Assembly (NCBI GenBank): GCA_965261065.1
Contig: OZ253444.1
Location: 6,448,001-6,512,000 of the forward strand
Source: JAKZVK01 sp965261065
GTDB lineage: Bacteria > Acidobacteriota > Terriglobia > Bryobacterales > UBA6623
Direction: 5' to 3'
DNA: 64,000 nt
Shown: piece after piece, positions 41,896 through 50,687 of the stretch
Numbering within the stretch: the first letter of the stretch is position 1
Layout of the letters: the number at the start of each line of letters is the position of its first letter
Position numbers and translations under genes: made by a program
Notes under the pieces: model-generated
Told to the model about the DNA's origin: nothing
Database searches by the model: none
The model's input: the letters and a program-made list of their open reading frames with translations, nothing else

Positions 41896-43560
41896 CCCGC
41901 ATTTTCAATTTGATGTTTGACATCCCGACCTTCCAGCGGCCTTGAGCGTCTTTATTCATAGGGGCTAGAGCCCGATGAGGACGCCATGGAGGCCAACACC
42001 CAATGGGTGAAAAACAAACCAAGCCATTCCAGCTAAGTTTCAATGGACTTCTCAAAGTCGATTTCCAGGGATCGCACGTCACTTCCGACGGTGGCCTGAT
42101 TTTGGTTCGCTAACTGGACGAACGGCTCGGTCTCGGAGAACTGATTGACGAGCATCTCAGCGACTCCCGGCAAGGCACAAACAAGCAGTTCACGCTCGCT
42201 GATCTGTTGCGGCAGTCGGTTTACAGCCGACTCGCCGGCTACGAGGACCTCAACGACGCCGAGCGGGTTTCGATCGATCCGACGTTTCGGCTGATCGGTT
42301 CGCAGAAGATCTGGGATCGCGGTGCGGCCTTGACCTCGACACTGCACGGCTTCGAGACGGAGATGCTGGCGAGCGAAGAGAACCTGCTGGGGCTGATGGC
42401 GCTGAACCGAGAGCTGGTCGGGCAAGCGGAAGCGTTCGACGACGCCGAGCGGGTCGTTCTGAACCTGGACTCCACCGAGAGTCCGGTCCATGGCCAACAG
42501 GAAGGCAGTGCCTACAACGGACACTTCGAGTCGATCTGCTACCACCCGTTGCTTTTGTTCAACGGTCATGGTGATTGCCTCGCTGCCAAGCTGCGTCCAG
42601 GCAACGTGCACAGCGCCGAGGACTGGGATGAGCTCTTGTTGCCGGAGATCGAGCGCCAACAGGCTGCGGGCAAGCAGGTCGCCTTCCGGGGCGATGCGGC
42701 CTTTGCGAAGCCGGAAGTTTATGAGGCTTCGGAGGAACGCGGAGTACAGTACGCCATTCGCATTCCGGCCAACAAGAGCTTGGAGCTGGAGATCGAAGAC
42801 ATCCTGTTTCGCCCGCCGGGAAGGCCTTCCCGCAAGCCCTTGGTGCGCTACAAGAGTTTTCGCTATCAGGCGGAGAGTTGATCGCAGGCGAGGCGGATCG
42901 TCGCTAAGGTCGAGCATCACCAGGGCGAGCTGTTCCCGCGCGTCGGATTCATCGTGACGAGCATGAGCTTGCCGAACCGCTCGGTGGTGCGCTTCTACAA
43001 CAAGCGCGGCACGGCGGAACAGTGGATCAAGGAAGGCAAGCAGGCGACGCACTGGACGCGATTGTCGTGCCATCGATTTCGGGCCAACGAAGTGCGGTTG
43101 CAACTGAGCGTGCTGGCCTACAACCTGGGCAATCTTTGGCGGCGGCTGGGGCTTCCGCAGCGAATCAAGAGTTGGTCGCTGACGAGCTTGCAACACAGGT
43201 TGATGAAGACCGGCGGTCGGCTGGTCAAGCACGCGCGGTATTACTGGCTCTTATTGGCGGAGGGACATCTGAACCGGCGGCTGTTCGGCGACATGCTGCA
43301 CAAGATCTGGGCGCTGCCGCTGCCGAGTGGGTAGCATTGCCGGAGTGAGGATCAACAGCTTTTGGCTCCAAAAGGTTTCGCAAGGAGCAGTGTCGGCCGG
43401 AGCGCCGTTCAAGCCGCTCAATCAACGACTGTGAGCGGTCGAACCAGCTCTGGCGACTACCAGCAGAGGTGATGTGCAGGGTTCAGCGTGAAAGGACGTG
43501 CTGTTCGGAGCGGAGCGGGTGTATACTGTGGCCGTGCCAGGGCCAAAATGGAAATCCTGG
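41896..43560 (+). mobile_element. IS1380-family element, copy 4 (1665 bp), transposase broken
   Basis: Intact ends CCCGCATTTT and GGAAATCCTGG. The 5-bp target duplication is TTGAG (41891-41895 and 43561-43565). The body is nearly the same as copy 1, including the right third, but has two nonsense changes. Confidence 0.95.
42003..43334 (+). pseudogene. IS1380-family transposase, copy 4, two nonsense codons
   Basis: Same 444-codon frame as copies 1-3. GAA has become TAA in VREL (about 42111) and TGG has become TGA in ESWSQ (about 42880). Only stretches 42207-42881 and 42954-43334 appear as open frames. The element could move only if another copy supplied the enzyme in trans. The two lesions with an intact target duplication show that decay followed insertion. 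Confidence 0.93.
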
Positions 43561-44102
43561 TTGAGATCGTGCCCGGGGAGCAACTAATGTGTCTCGGGTT
43601 CCCCAGGGCGTTCCGTTCCAGTGGCGGGTATCCAATTCTGAGAAGTGGACGGCTGGCCTCCTATCCCTTGGGTCCGGCTAGTCAGGTCGGGCGGTGGTTA
43701 TTTGACTTCACCGTGTTCCCTGGGAACAGTGGGGGGCCAGTGTTCCTCTCGGGGAATATAAGACACGTTGGGGGAAAAGCCCAAGTGGGGACAAATCTGA
43801 TCGTGGGTCTGGTGACGGTAGAGCATAGTGCTATCGAAACCGGAGAAAAGTTAATGTTGGCAGGAATAGTGCCCGTCCAATTCATCAAAGAGACGCTGGC
43901 GATGCTCCCGAACAGTCCTGCTCAGAGTCGAGAATGAGCGACCCTCGCCCGCCCGTTGTGCCGTAGCCGCCCGGCACCTGGAACCTGTCGCAATTTTTAG
44001 GCGAAAGACGACACCTTGAAGCGCGCCGCCACCGGGGGTCGGACCTCAAGAAAATTTTCTCCCGGGGGCTTTGCCCCTGGGTAAAGCCAAAAGCAAAAAG
44101 GG

Positions 44103-45374
44103 TCAAGGGAGAACTTCCCGGACACAACGAAACCCTATGTTGACGTACCTGAGGCCGGGCTCGCCCCTGCCGCGATACGAGCAGCGGAGGACCCTCGGAA
44201 GGCCGCCCCAGGAGCCGCCGCGGAAAACTCGCACGGTGCCTTCTGGGGGCCCTTGCGGGTCTTGGGCAGGCGAGGACGCGTAGTAGACCTCTTGGTACCA
44301 ATCTGAACACCACTCCCAGACGTTGCCCGCCATGTCGTAGAGTCCAAATCCATTCGCCGCGTTGCTGCCCACGGGCGCGGTTCCGTCTTTTGAGTTGTAC
44401 TTCGCGTTCTGGGAGCTGATCTTGTTGCCCCAGGGGTATCTCAGCCCCTCCTCGCCGCCCCGCGCGGCGTACTCCCACTCCGCCTCGGTTGGCAGCCGCC
44501 CACCGGCCCACTCGCAGTAGGCCTTGGCGTCGTGCCAGTTGACTTTGACGATCGGATGATCTTCCTTCTCCCAGTTGGGATCGAAGTTAGGAGCCTGAGG
44601 CATCGCGCGGACTGTGGCCTCAACGAAGCGCTTGTAAGCCTTGACCGTCACCGCTGTGCTACTCGTCCAAAAACCCTTCGTGATCTCCACTCGATGGCGG
44701 GGCTTCTCGCCGTCTCGGGCGTCCGAGTCGCCCGGCGTAGCACCCATTTGGAATGTCCCCGCAGGGATCCAGACGTAGTCGAGCTGGTCTTCCGGGTTCT
44801 CTCTGAGAGTCCCGGCGGCTAATTCCAGGGGTTGCACGAGGGCAGGCGTCGGGCGGACTGCTGCGTTCTTCGAGCCCCGCGGCGTCGGAGGGCTCTCCCG
44901 CGGGCGTCGAGGAATCGAAACCTCGGGCAGCGGGACTTGCAATTGCTGGGCGCGCGTCCGCAAAGCACCCTTCAACTGGTTGTAGCCACCTCGCTTGAAC
45001 AGGTCGGTCCAATGGACACGACCGAGCCGCTCGGGAACCTCACACTCCTCGAGCTTGACGGGGATCAGGAAGATCGTGCCTTGCGGTTTCTCGTCGGCGG
45101 CGTCGAGGGCGAACTTGATCTCCTTCTGGACGTAGCCTTCCTTGGTGATCGAGCTGCGGGAGAGGCAAATGAGAACCACGTCGCTCGAGCTCACTACCTT
45201 GGGAATCTCGTGCCGTCAGTTTTGTCCCGGCAGCAAGTCCTTCTCGTCGAGCCAGGGAGCCATGCCATCTTGGACGAGGCGCTGATGCAGCCGGCGGACT
45301 GCCTTCTTGTCGACCGAGGCGTGACACAAAAAAACCCGGAGCTTGCGGGTGGGGTCTTGGCTGGGTTCATGCAT
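44103..45374 (-). pseudogene. TIR-FGE (SUMF1) fusion protein gene with one nonsense codon
   Basis: From ATG 45374: RVFLCHASVDKKAVRRLHQR, then PWLDEKDLLPGQN, TGA, RHEIPKVVSSSDVVLICLSR and EGYVQKEIKFAL, a TIR domain of about 130 residues whose conserved Glu is in QKEI. The TGA (45216-45218) replaces the usual Trp of PGQxW. A GTG at 45194 reopens the frame. After a Pro-rich linker comes an FGE-sulfatase domain (VWIPAGTFQMGATPGD, GGRLPTEAEWEYAARGG, AGNVWEWCSDWY, FRGGSWGG, GFRCVREVL). It has only one Cys in the active-site region, so it may be a ligand-binding rather than oxidising FGE domain. TIR domains often cleave NAD in immunity. Confidence 0.8.
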
Positions 45375-45487
45375 CAAAAAAAAGGCCGAGAGAAGACGCT
45401 GGAGGCGTTCTCGGGGCTTGGGTGGACCTATGAATGATACCGCCCGGAGAATTCAAGGTGAGCCGTAGTGGGGGCAGGGGTAGCAGA

Positions 45488-45595
45488 GGCTTTTCCATCG
45501 CCCTGTCAGGGCTCCCGACACAAGAGGTTCGATACCTGGGGTTCCGCCTGGCGGCGTCACCCCAGGCCAACATCCGGTCGCCGCTTCGCGGCTAG
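45488..45595 (+). repeat. 108-bp dispersed repeat, copy 1
   Basis: Shared with 49734-49841 with two or three changes. It contains ACCTGGGG and CCCCAGGC arms around a 20-base loop, and CGCCGCTTCGCGGC. Both copies lie upstream of FGE-domain sequences in the same orientation. Confidence 0.85.
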
Positions 45596-45754
45596 CAGCC
45601 CGTGGTGCAAGTGAGGTTCTTCGCCGAGATCGTTCGTATACCCCTACATGTTGAGGCGGGCCGAGCCCGCGGGCACGGCATGCCGTGGAATGGACCCGAA
45701 AAGCGAGACCAGGAAAGAAGGGACAATGAACCAGGGAACGGGAAGGATGTTCAA

Positions 45755-46141
45755 TTGTCTCGAAGACGATTCACGAAGGAGTTCAAGCTGGCGGCCGTCC
45801 GGCGGCTCGAAGCCGGCGAGTCGGGCTCGGCTCTAGCACGCGAGCTCGAGGTGAAGCGCGAAAAGCTCTACGACTGACTGGCACAAGTCGAGCGCTACGG
45901 CGTCGAGGGAGCTTTTCCCGGCGCTGGACGGCGTCCGGGCGGCAGCGCCCGCGTCGAGCCCGGCCGCGAAGCCCAGGCCCGTCTCGCGGAACTGGAACGC
46001 AAAGTCGGCCGCCAGGCCATGGAGATTGATTTTTTGTCCGCAGCCTTGCGGCGTGTCGAGGATCTGCGCCGGCCGAGCATCGTCAGTGGAACCGGCGCGT
46101 CGCTAACGAAGTACGAGCCGCAAGGCGGCAAGGCAACATGA
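45755..46141 (+). pseudogene. IS3-family OrfA, copy 2, nonsense at codon 41 and altered ribosome site
   Basis: Compared with copy 1, GGAGG before the TTG start is GGATG, and codon 41 TGG (KLYDW) is TGA at 45875. The rest of the frame matches through the coiled coil. Without OrfA, coupled translation of orfB should also fall. The element is likely non-autonomous. Confidence 0.92.
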
Positions 46142-46959
46142 GCGCACGCAATTTGTGCCGCTTGAGCGGGCTGGCGCGAGCCAGCCTCTACCGCCAGGGC
46201 AAACCCGACCGCGAGCCGGTCGGGGAACTGCGGCAGGCCATTGTCCAGGCCGCCTTGGACCATCCGGCCTACGGCACCCGGCGGACGACCCCACAGGTGC
46301 GCCGTCAAAAGCTACTGGTCAATCGCAAGCGCGTGCAGCGGGTGATGCGCGAAGAGAATCTCTTGCGGCGACGTCGCCGCACCGTTCCGCAAACGACCGA
46401 TTCGAAGCACTCGTTGCGGTGTTACGAGAACCTGACGCGCGAGGTCCAACCCACGGGCCCCAACAAGCTGTGGGGCTCGGATCTCAGCTACGTGCGATTG
46501 GGAAACCACTTCGTCTATGTGGCGGTGGTGGTGGACGTGTATTCGCGGCGCGTGGTGGGTTGGGCCGTGGGTCCGAACCTGAAAACCGAATTGCCGCTGG
46601 CGGCGCTGCACCAAGCGTTGAGCAGCCGGCGTCCGGCGCCGGGTTGGATTCATCATTCCGATCAAGGTTCGCAGTACGCTGCGGAAGCTTATGTGGCCAC
46701 ACTGCGGCAAGCGGGCGCGAGGATATCGATGAGCCGCAAAGGCTGCCCGCAGGACAACGCGTACGTGGAAAGCTTTTTCAAGACTTTGAAAAGCGAGGAA
46801 GTCAACTGCAACGAGTATGAAAGTTTGGCCCAGGCGCAGGCCGCGATCGGGGCTTATATTGAGCAGGAATACAATCGCACACGATTGCATTCGTCGCTGG
46901 GCTACCGGCCGCCGCAAGAGTATGAGCGGCTGTGGGAAGAGGCGGCTGACGCCGCCTGA
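46138..46959 (+). CDS. IS3-family OrfB, copy 2
   Basis: 273 residues, fully open, differing from copy 1 at few positions (SARNLCRL for SARDLCRL, VAVVVDVY for VAVVLDVY). The DDE residues are kept (WGSDLSY, HHSDQGSQ, NAYVESFFK). Translation coupling is doubtful because orfA stops about 260 bases earlier. Confidence 0.92.
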   Translation: MSARNLCRLSGLARASLYRQGKPDREPVGELRQAIVQAALDHPAYGTRRTTPQVRRQKLLVNRKRVQRVMREENLLRRRRRTVPQTTDSKHSLRCYENLTREVQPTGPNKLWGSDLSYVRLGNHFVYVAVVVDVYSRRVVGWAVGPNLKTELPLAALHQALSSRRPAPGWIHHSDQGSQYAAEAYVATLRQAGARISMSRKGCPQDNAYVESFFKTLKSEEVNCNEYESLAQAQAAIGAYIEQEYNRTRLHSSLGYRPPQEYERLWEEAADAA

Positions 46960-47267
46960 GTTTTCGTAAGGCATGAGCAGATCTATCGATCCGATGGCGC
47001 AGCACAAGGCGGGATGCGGCCTGAGTAGGCGCACACCCCGCCCTCATCGTTTCGATGAGTCTGCGGCCGGGTATTCCTTGGCGGGTTGCTCTCCAGCAGA
47101 GCCCGCCTCCGCTTCCCCGGCTAACTTGATCATGCCCCCATTGGGCTGGATTCGCTATGCTTTTTCAGTCAACTGCAACCCGTCCCTAATTTCTTGGCCT
47201 CGCCGTAGGGGTCCAGTCCACCGCCCCTACATTTCAACCAGCACGGCCGGCGGTTTCACCACGGGCT

Positions 47268-47342
47268 GCTAGGCGGGAGGTCGGATGGGGCGGTTCGGTT
47301 CCAGACCTGGGTGAGTGGCGGGGGCGGGACAAGAGCCGAGCG
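47268..47342 (+). repeat. 75-bp dispersed repeat B, copy 1
   Basis: Starts GCTAGGCGGGAGGTCGGATG and ends GGGACAAGAGCCGAGCG. The second copy is at 49837-49910, where it directly follows the 108-bp repeat. The surrounding 47221-47598 has no supported gene. Confidence 0.75.
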
Positions 47343-47598
47343 AGCCTACGGCGAGTTGCCGAAGTGGCGTCGAAAGCAACAGCGGCCCTCGTGCCAAGAT
47401 CTGGTGAGGCTGCTGCGCCAACAAGCCCACGAACAGCCTCAGCCGCTGCTCCCGTTCGGCATCCATACCAGCTACCAACGCTTGACACTTGCCGCCGCCG
47501 CTTGAAGCAATGTCCAAACTCCAGGCACCGCGGACTTCCGTCCGCGGCTCTGAACGGCCGGCCGGGCGCCGGCACTACTCACGCAGCTCTTTTCGTGG

Positions 47599-47880
47599 CT
47601 AGCGGCTGCCGGCGGGCTTGGGGGGCTGGTTTTCGCTGAGGACTTCCGGCTGCCGCACCACCATGACGAGTAATTCCTTCACGGGGATGCGTCCGCCCAG
47701 GCGCCCGTCAACGACCGGCTGGGCGTAGATGGTCGCGGTGACCGGCATGCGTGTCACCGGCGTGTCGCGCTGAGAGAGGAAGACGAAGGTCGCCTTCTGG
47801 CTCTTCGTCCGGAAGCGCTCTTTCTTGCCCTCGTTGAACGGCGGGGGACTGTCGGGCTCGACCTCGAGGTTAGAGTGACT
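47599..47880 (-). pseudogene. Fragment of an uncharacterised protein
   Basis: About 90 codons reading LEVEPDSPPPFNEGKKERFR, then ATFVFLSQRDTPVTRMPVTA, TIYAQPVVDGRLGGRIPVKE and LLVMVVRQPEV. Codon bias and strand pattern look genuine, but the upstream side dissolves into the CCCTTCGGG repeat (47881-47924), and I know no family. It is probably the 3' end of a larger gene; a short complete protein is less likely. Confidence 0.4.
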
Positions 47881-47924
47881 GTCCCCTTCGGGCCGTCCCC
47901 TTCGGGCCCTTCGGGCCCTCTCGG
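47881..47924 (+). repeat. Short direct repeats of CCCCTTCGGGCC
   Basis: Near-tandem words GTCCCCTTCGGGCC occur twice, then CCTTCGGGCCC. The same word pair is present at 41327-41346. It joins the unknown fragment to the sialidase 3' side. Confidence 0.6.
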
Positions 47925-48012
47925 TCCTGTCTGTAAGCACGACCCGCGGGCAGCCGCATCGTCTCCGGCGTTGCGAATTGGCGGGTTCAGGAACTCACTC
48001 GCCGCTAGGCGG

Positions 48013-49197
48013 TCAGGCGTCTTCGGGCCAGACTGACAGGTCCCAACGGGCAACGCCCATGTGATAACGCTGGTGCCAGGGAAGACCGTAAGCAGCCCAC
48101 TTGGGTTCCTTTGGGCCGAAGTAGTAGGTCGTGACGATCGAGCCGTCGTCGAGCTGCACACTGGATGGGTAGCCGCAGTCGGTCTTATGCCAATCGCGGT
48201 GTGGCGCCGACAGCAGCACGACGGGAAACGACCACGATTTGCCGGCGTCGCTGCTCATCCGCAGCACCACACCAAACAATCCAGGAATGCGGCTTGTGAA
48301 CGAGCACAGTAAACGTCCGTCGGACAGTTCCAACAGGTGTGCGTTCTCTTGTCCCTGGGGCGATAATGGTTTTGGCGGCGACCAGGTTTTGCCCTCGTTG
48401 CTCGATTCGAATAGGACTTCGCCGCTGCCGTGCGGCAACACATCATCCATGCGGTCGAGACAGCTCGTCCGCCCGACCGCCAGCCAGTTGCCGGCACGGC
48501 GGCGAATGATGTGCGTCTCGCCGACTTCCCCAACAGCCCGCTCACCGCCCCACGTCAGGCCTCCGTCTTCGCTAAAGAAAACGGAGGACCGGCGTCCTCT
48601 CGGTTTCTTGTTCGTACCGGTGTACATCGGACAGACCAGCCGCCCGTCCGGCAGCGGGAAGATGTCGCCATGGGGCACGAGCTTGATGTCGAGCAGGTCA
48701 CGCCGCCAGGTTTTGCCGTTGTCGCGTGAGATGCAGCGCTGCAGTGGGAGAAAGGGTCGCTTCTGCCCCTCGTGGTAACCGCTGACGATGGCCACGAGAT
48801 CTCCGTCCGCGTTCAGACCCACGGCGTGATTCATGCGAATCGCGTTGGGCTCCTCGGGATGGTCGGTGATCTTGCTCCGCAGGGCCCAGTTGACGCCACG
48901 ATCCTGGCTGACCCATAGCTCGACGTCGCTATTGCTTCCGTACCCGTGGCTGGGATGGTTGTAGACGGCCGCCGCCAGGTCGCCAGTCGGCAGCTTGGTG
49001 AGATTGGGCCAGAGTCCCTTGTCGTCAATGGCCACATGGAACTGCGCGCCGGGTAACAGTTGACATCCGTTGAGACCGCCCGCGGAGAAGGGTTTGCCTT
49101 CGGCCGTGGTAACAGCGGCGCTTCCGGCAAGCACCGAACCGGCTAGGGTGGCGGGGGCGGTCCGCAGCAACTCGCGGCGAGTTCTTCGATGGGTCAT
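48013..49197 (-). CDS. Tat-exported sialidase-like BNR-repeat glycosidase
   Basis: 394 residues from the ATG at 49197, with AAGGAGAACCGCC upstream. The signal is HRRTRRELLRTAPATLAGSV. Four Asp boxes are visible: SRDNGKTWRRD, SEDGGLTWGGE, SNEGKTWSP and SSDAGKSWSF, the mark of six-bladed neuraminidase propellers. The arginines of the sialic-acid pocket cannot be assigned by eye. Homologs act on host or environmental glycans, and many are rhamnosidases or unknown. It is flanked by repeats and an FGE fragment, with no operon partner. Confidence 0.82.
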   Translation of the reverse strand: MTHRRTRRELLRTAPATLAGSVLAGSAAVTTAEGKPFSAGGLNGCQLLPGAQFHVAIDDKGLWPNLTKLPTGDLAAAVYNHPSHGYGSNSDVELWVSQDRGVNWALRSKITDHPEEPNAIRMNHAVGLNADGDLVAIVSGYHEGQKRPFLPLQRCISRDNGKTWRRDLLDIKLVPHGDIFPLPDGRLVCPMYTGTNKKPRGRRSSVFFSEDGGLTWGGERAVGEVGETHIIRRRAGNWLAVGRTSCLDRMDDVLPHGSGEVLFESSNEGKTWSPPKPLSPQGQENAHLLELSDGRLLCSFTSRIPGLFGVVLRMSSDAGKSWSFPVVLLSAPHRDWHKTDCGYPSSVQLDDGSIVTTYYFGPKEPKWAAYGLPWHQRYHMGVARWDLSVWPEDA

Positions 49198-49302
49198 GGC
49201 GGTTCTCCTTAGATGCCCATTGTACGCTGGGACTAGCGTTCGGTCCGCAGCAGACCACGGGCCGGCTGGAACGAATTGATGCAATCGCCCAACCGCGAAC
49301 AG

Positions 49303-49695
49303 TCAAGAGAGAACTTCCCGGGCACAACGAAACCCTACGTAGTAGTCCCCGCTGACGGGCTCGTCCCAGTCGCGGTCGGAGCAGCGGAGGTTCGATGGAT
49401 TGAGGCCGATCCAGGTGCCGCCGAGGCGGACTCGCTCGGTGCCCTCTGAGGGCCCTTGCGGGTCTTGGTCAGGCGAGGACGAATAGTGGTCCTTTCCATA
49501 CCAATCGGAACACCACTCCCAGACGTTGCCTGCCATGTCGTAGAGACCAAATCCATTGGCCAGATAGCTGCCGACCGGCACCGTGTCTTTTGAGTCATGC
49601 TTGACGTTCTGTGAGCTGAGCTCGTTGCCCCAGGGATACTTCAGGCCTTCTTCGCCGCCCCGGGTGGCGTACTCCCACTCGGCCTCGGTTGAGCC
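49303..49695 (-). pseudogene. C-terminal fragment of an FGE-sulfatase domain protein
   Basis: The frame starts within TEAEWEYATRGGEEGLKYPW, continues as LYDMAGNVWEWCSDWYGKD and ends GFRCAREVLS. It matches the C-terminal third of the TIR-FGE protein at 44103-45374, though with clear divergence (DKRC-type region RCSDRDWDEPV against RCSYRGRGEPG). The first half of the domain and any TIR part are gone; upstream sequence is unrelated, then the 108-bp repeat follows. A decayed paralog. Confidence 0.75.
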
Positions 49696-49733
49696 GTAGT
49701 AGCGGCACGGGTAGCAAAGACCCTGCTCGCCGG

Positions 49734-49841
49734 GGCTTTTCCATCGCCCTGTCAGGGCTCCCGACACAAGAGGTTCGATACCTGGGGTTCCGCCTGGAGG
49801 CGTCACCCCAGGCTAACATCCGGTCGCCGCTTCGCGGCTAG
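49734..49841 (+). repeat. 108-bp dispersed repeat, copy 2
   Basis: Second copy of the repeat at 45488-45595, again 5' of FGE coding sequence on the minus strand. Confidence 0.85.
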
Positions 49842-49910
49842 GCGGGAGGTCGGATGGGCGGGTCGGTTCCAGACCTGAGTGGGTGGCGGGGACGGGACAA
49901 GAGCCGAGCG
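49837..49910 (+). repeat. Dispersed repeat B, copy 2
   Basis: Second copy of 47268-47342, overlapping the end of the 108-bp repeat by five bases. The rest of 49911-50253 has no supported gene. Confidence 0.75.
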
Positions 49911-50132
49911 TGGCTCGGCTCGGCACGCCACGGGCGTGCGCCACGGCTCGGCCATGCCTGCCGCTGGGGGTAGGTTGTTTAATACCAGCCAGGCGGCGCA
50001 ATCCCAGGCCCCGAACACGAGGAAGGCCGAGAGTTTGGTTTCCCAGAGGTTGACACCCTCGGCTGATATTGGGGGCACCCCCGTCGGAGCTTTGTTTGGA
50101 AGTGGCGTGGATGCGGATGGAAGGAAGGTCGG

Positions 50133-50169
50133 GGCCGCGGATCTAACAACCGAGATCCGCGCTACGGGC
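50133..50169 (-). repeat. Second GTAG-headed palindrome family, copy 2
   Basis: Reverse-complement match of 14631-14667: GTAGCGCGGATCTCGG on the minus strand, loop, then AGATCCGCGGCC. Confidence 0.65.
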
Positions 50170-50253
50170 TGGGCGACGCCACGGGCGTGAAGCGCGTGCG
50201 GGTAGTGGGGTCTTTGCGTGGCGATGAAAGCAGGCAAGGGCGCTAGCGGGGCC

Positions 50254-50664
50254 TCAGTCGCTCGACTTCAGCTCCTCCTCTGGTTCTACCTTATCCTTCT
50301 TGGACAGAAGGTCAGCCTCTTGCTTTTGCAGCTTCTCCAACTGTGCCTCGTCCTCTGGTGCCAGAAAGCGAATTGGCCCCATCCGTTCCTCATAGGTCTT
50401 GATATTGTCGTTCAACAGCGTTGCTAGGGCCTTTGTGTGCTGTGGGGACATCAGGAGTTCAACCTTCTCCTCGATCTCCAGGACCGTGTCCCCTTCGTCA
50501 TCGTCCTTGCGTCCATGACTGTCCGAGAACAGGAGACGGAAGTCCCAGCGTGACACTGATATACTTGTATGATTGACGTAAATTGATTGGTAGGTCTTGC
50601 CCCTCCTCCGGTCCTCTGGGGCTAGCTTGATCTCCGATACTTCAGATTCTTCGGGCATACGCAC
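50254..50664 (-). CDS. DUF3467-family protein
   Basis: 136 residues. The centre VNHTSISVSRWDFRLLFSD and the block LMSPQHTKALATLLNDNIKT, YEERMGPI are typical of DUF3467, small bacterial proteins of unknown function. The C-terminus is a charged coiled coil (AQLEKLQKQEADLLSKKDK). It lies 23 bases after the antitoxin-like gene on the same strand, so the three genes are probably one transcript. No catalytic residues are known for the family. Confidence 0.75.
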   Translation of the reverse strand: MRMPEESEVSEIKLAPEDRRRGKTYQSIYVNHTSISVSRWDFRLLFSDSHGRKDDDEGDTVLEIEEKVELLMSPQHTKALATLLNDNIKTYEERMGPIRFLAPEDEAQLEKLQKQEADLLSKKDKVEPEEELKSSD

Positions 50665-50687
50665 CTTCCCCCTAACCTAAGTAGGTC

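Larger units (their letters stand above)
41428..43937 (+). pseudogene. Secreted trypsin-like serine protease, split by IS1380 copy 4
   Basis: The pieces are 41428-41895 and 43566-43937. Signal peptide: MRWLITTSLASALLLFSQM. Catalytic triad candidates are His in YLVMVTANHVLRD (usual form TAAHV), Asp in KADVAAMYMRLP and Ser in TVFPGNSGGPVFL. The IS inserted at TTGAG, which is duplicated on both sides. Removing the element and one TTGAG gives GCG CGG TTT GAG ATC GTG CCC (ARFEIVP), an unbroken frame of about 280 codons. The insertion separates the Asp and Ser, so no active protease can be made. Confidence 0.92.
45686..47220 (+). mobile_element. IS3-family element, copy 2 (1535 bp), orfA broken
   Basis: Ends TGGAATGGACCCG and GGGGTCCAGTCCA, with a 3-bp target duplication CCG (45683-45685 and 47221-47223). 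Opposite orientation to copy 1. The 5.7 kb between the two copies has independent duplications at each IS, so this is not a composite transposon that moved as one. Confidence 0.95.
45671..47230 (-). repeat. GTAG-type palindrome interrupted by IS3 copy 2
   Basis: The left part, GGGCACGGCATGCCG (45671-45685), and the right part, CCCCTAC (47224-47230), flank the IS and its CCG duplication. Joined, they make the consensus minus two bases (TG). Confidence 0.8.

Noticed and set aside
43938..44102. Terminator or small RNA between the serine protease and TIR-FGE 3' ends
   Set aside because: GGGGGCTTTGCCCCTGGG forms only a short imperfect hairpin without a T tract on either side.
44103..45374. UGA read as an amino acid (recoding) in the TIR-FGE gene
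   Set aside because: UAA and UAG stops occur in the same way in neighbouring genes, and lepA, murB and manC read normally; no SECIS-like element was identified.
38404..47223. Composite transposon bounded by the two IS3 copies
   Set aside because: Each copy has its own 3-bp target duplication (GTC and CCG), so they inserted independently.
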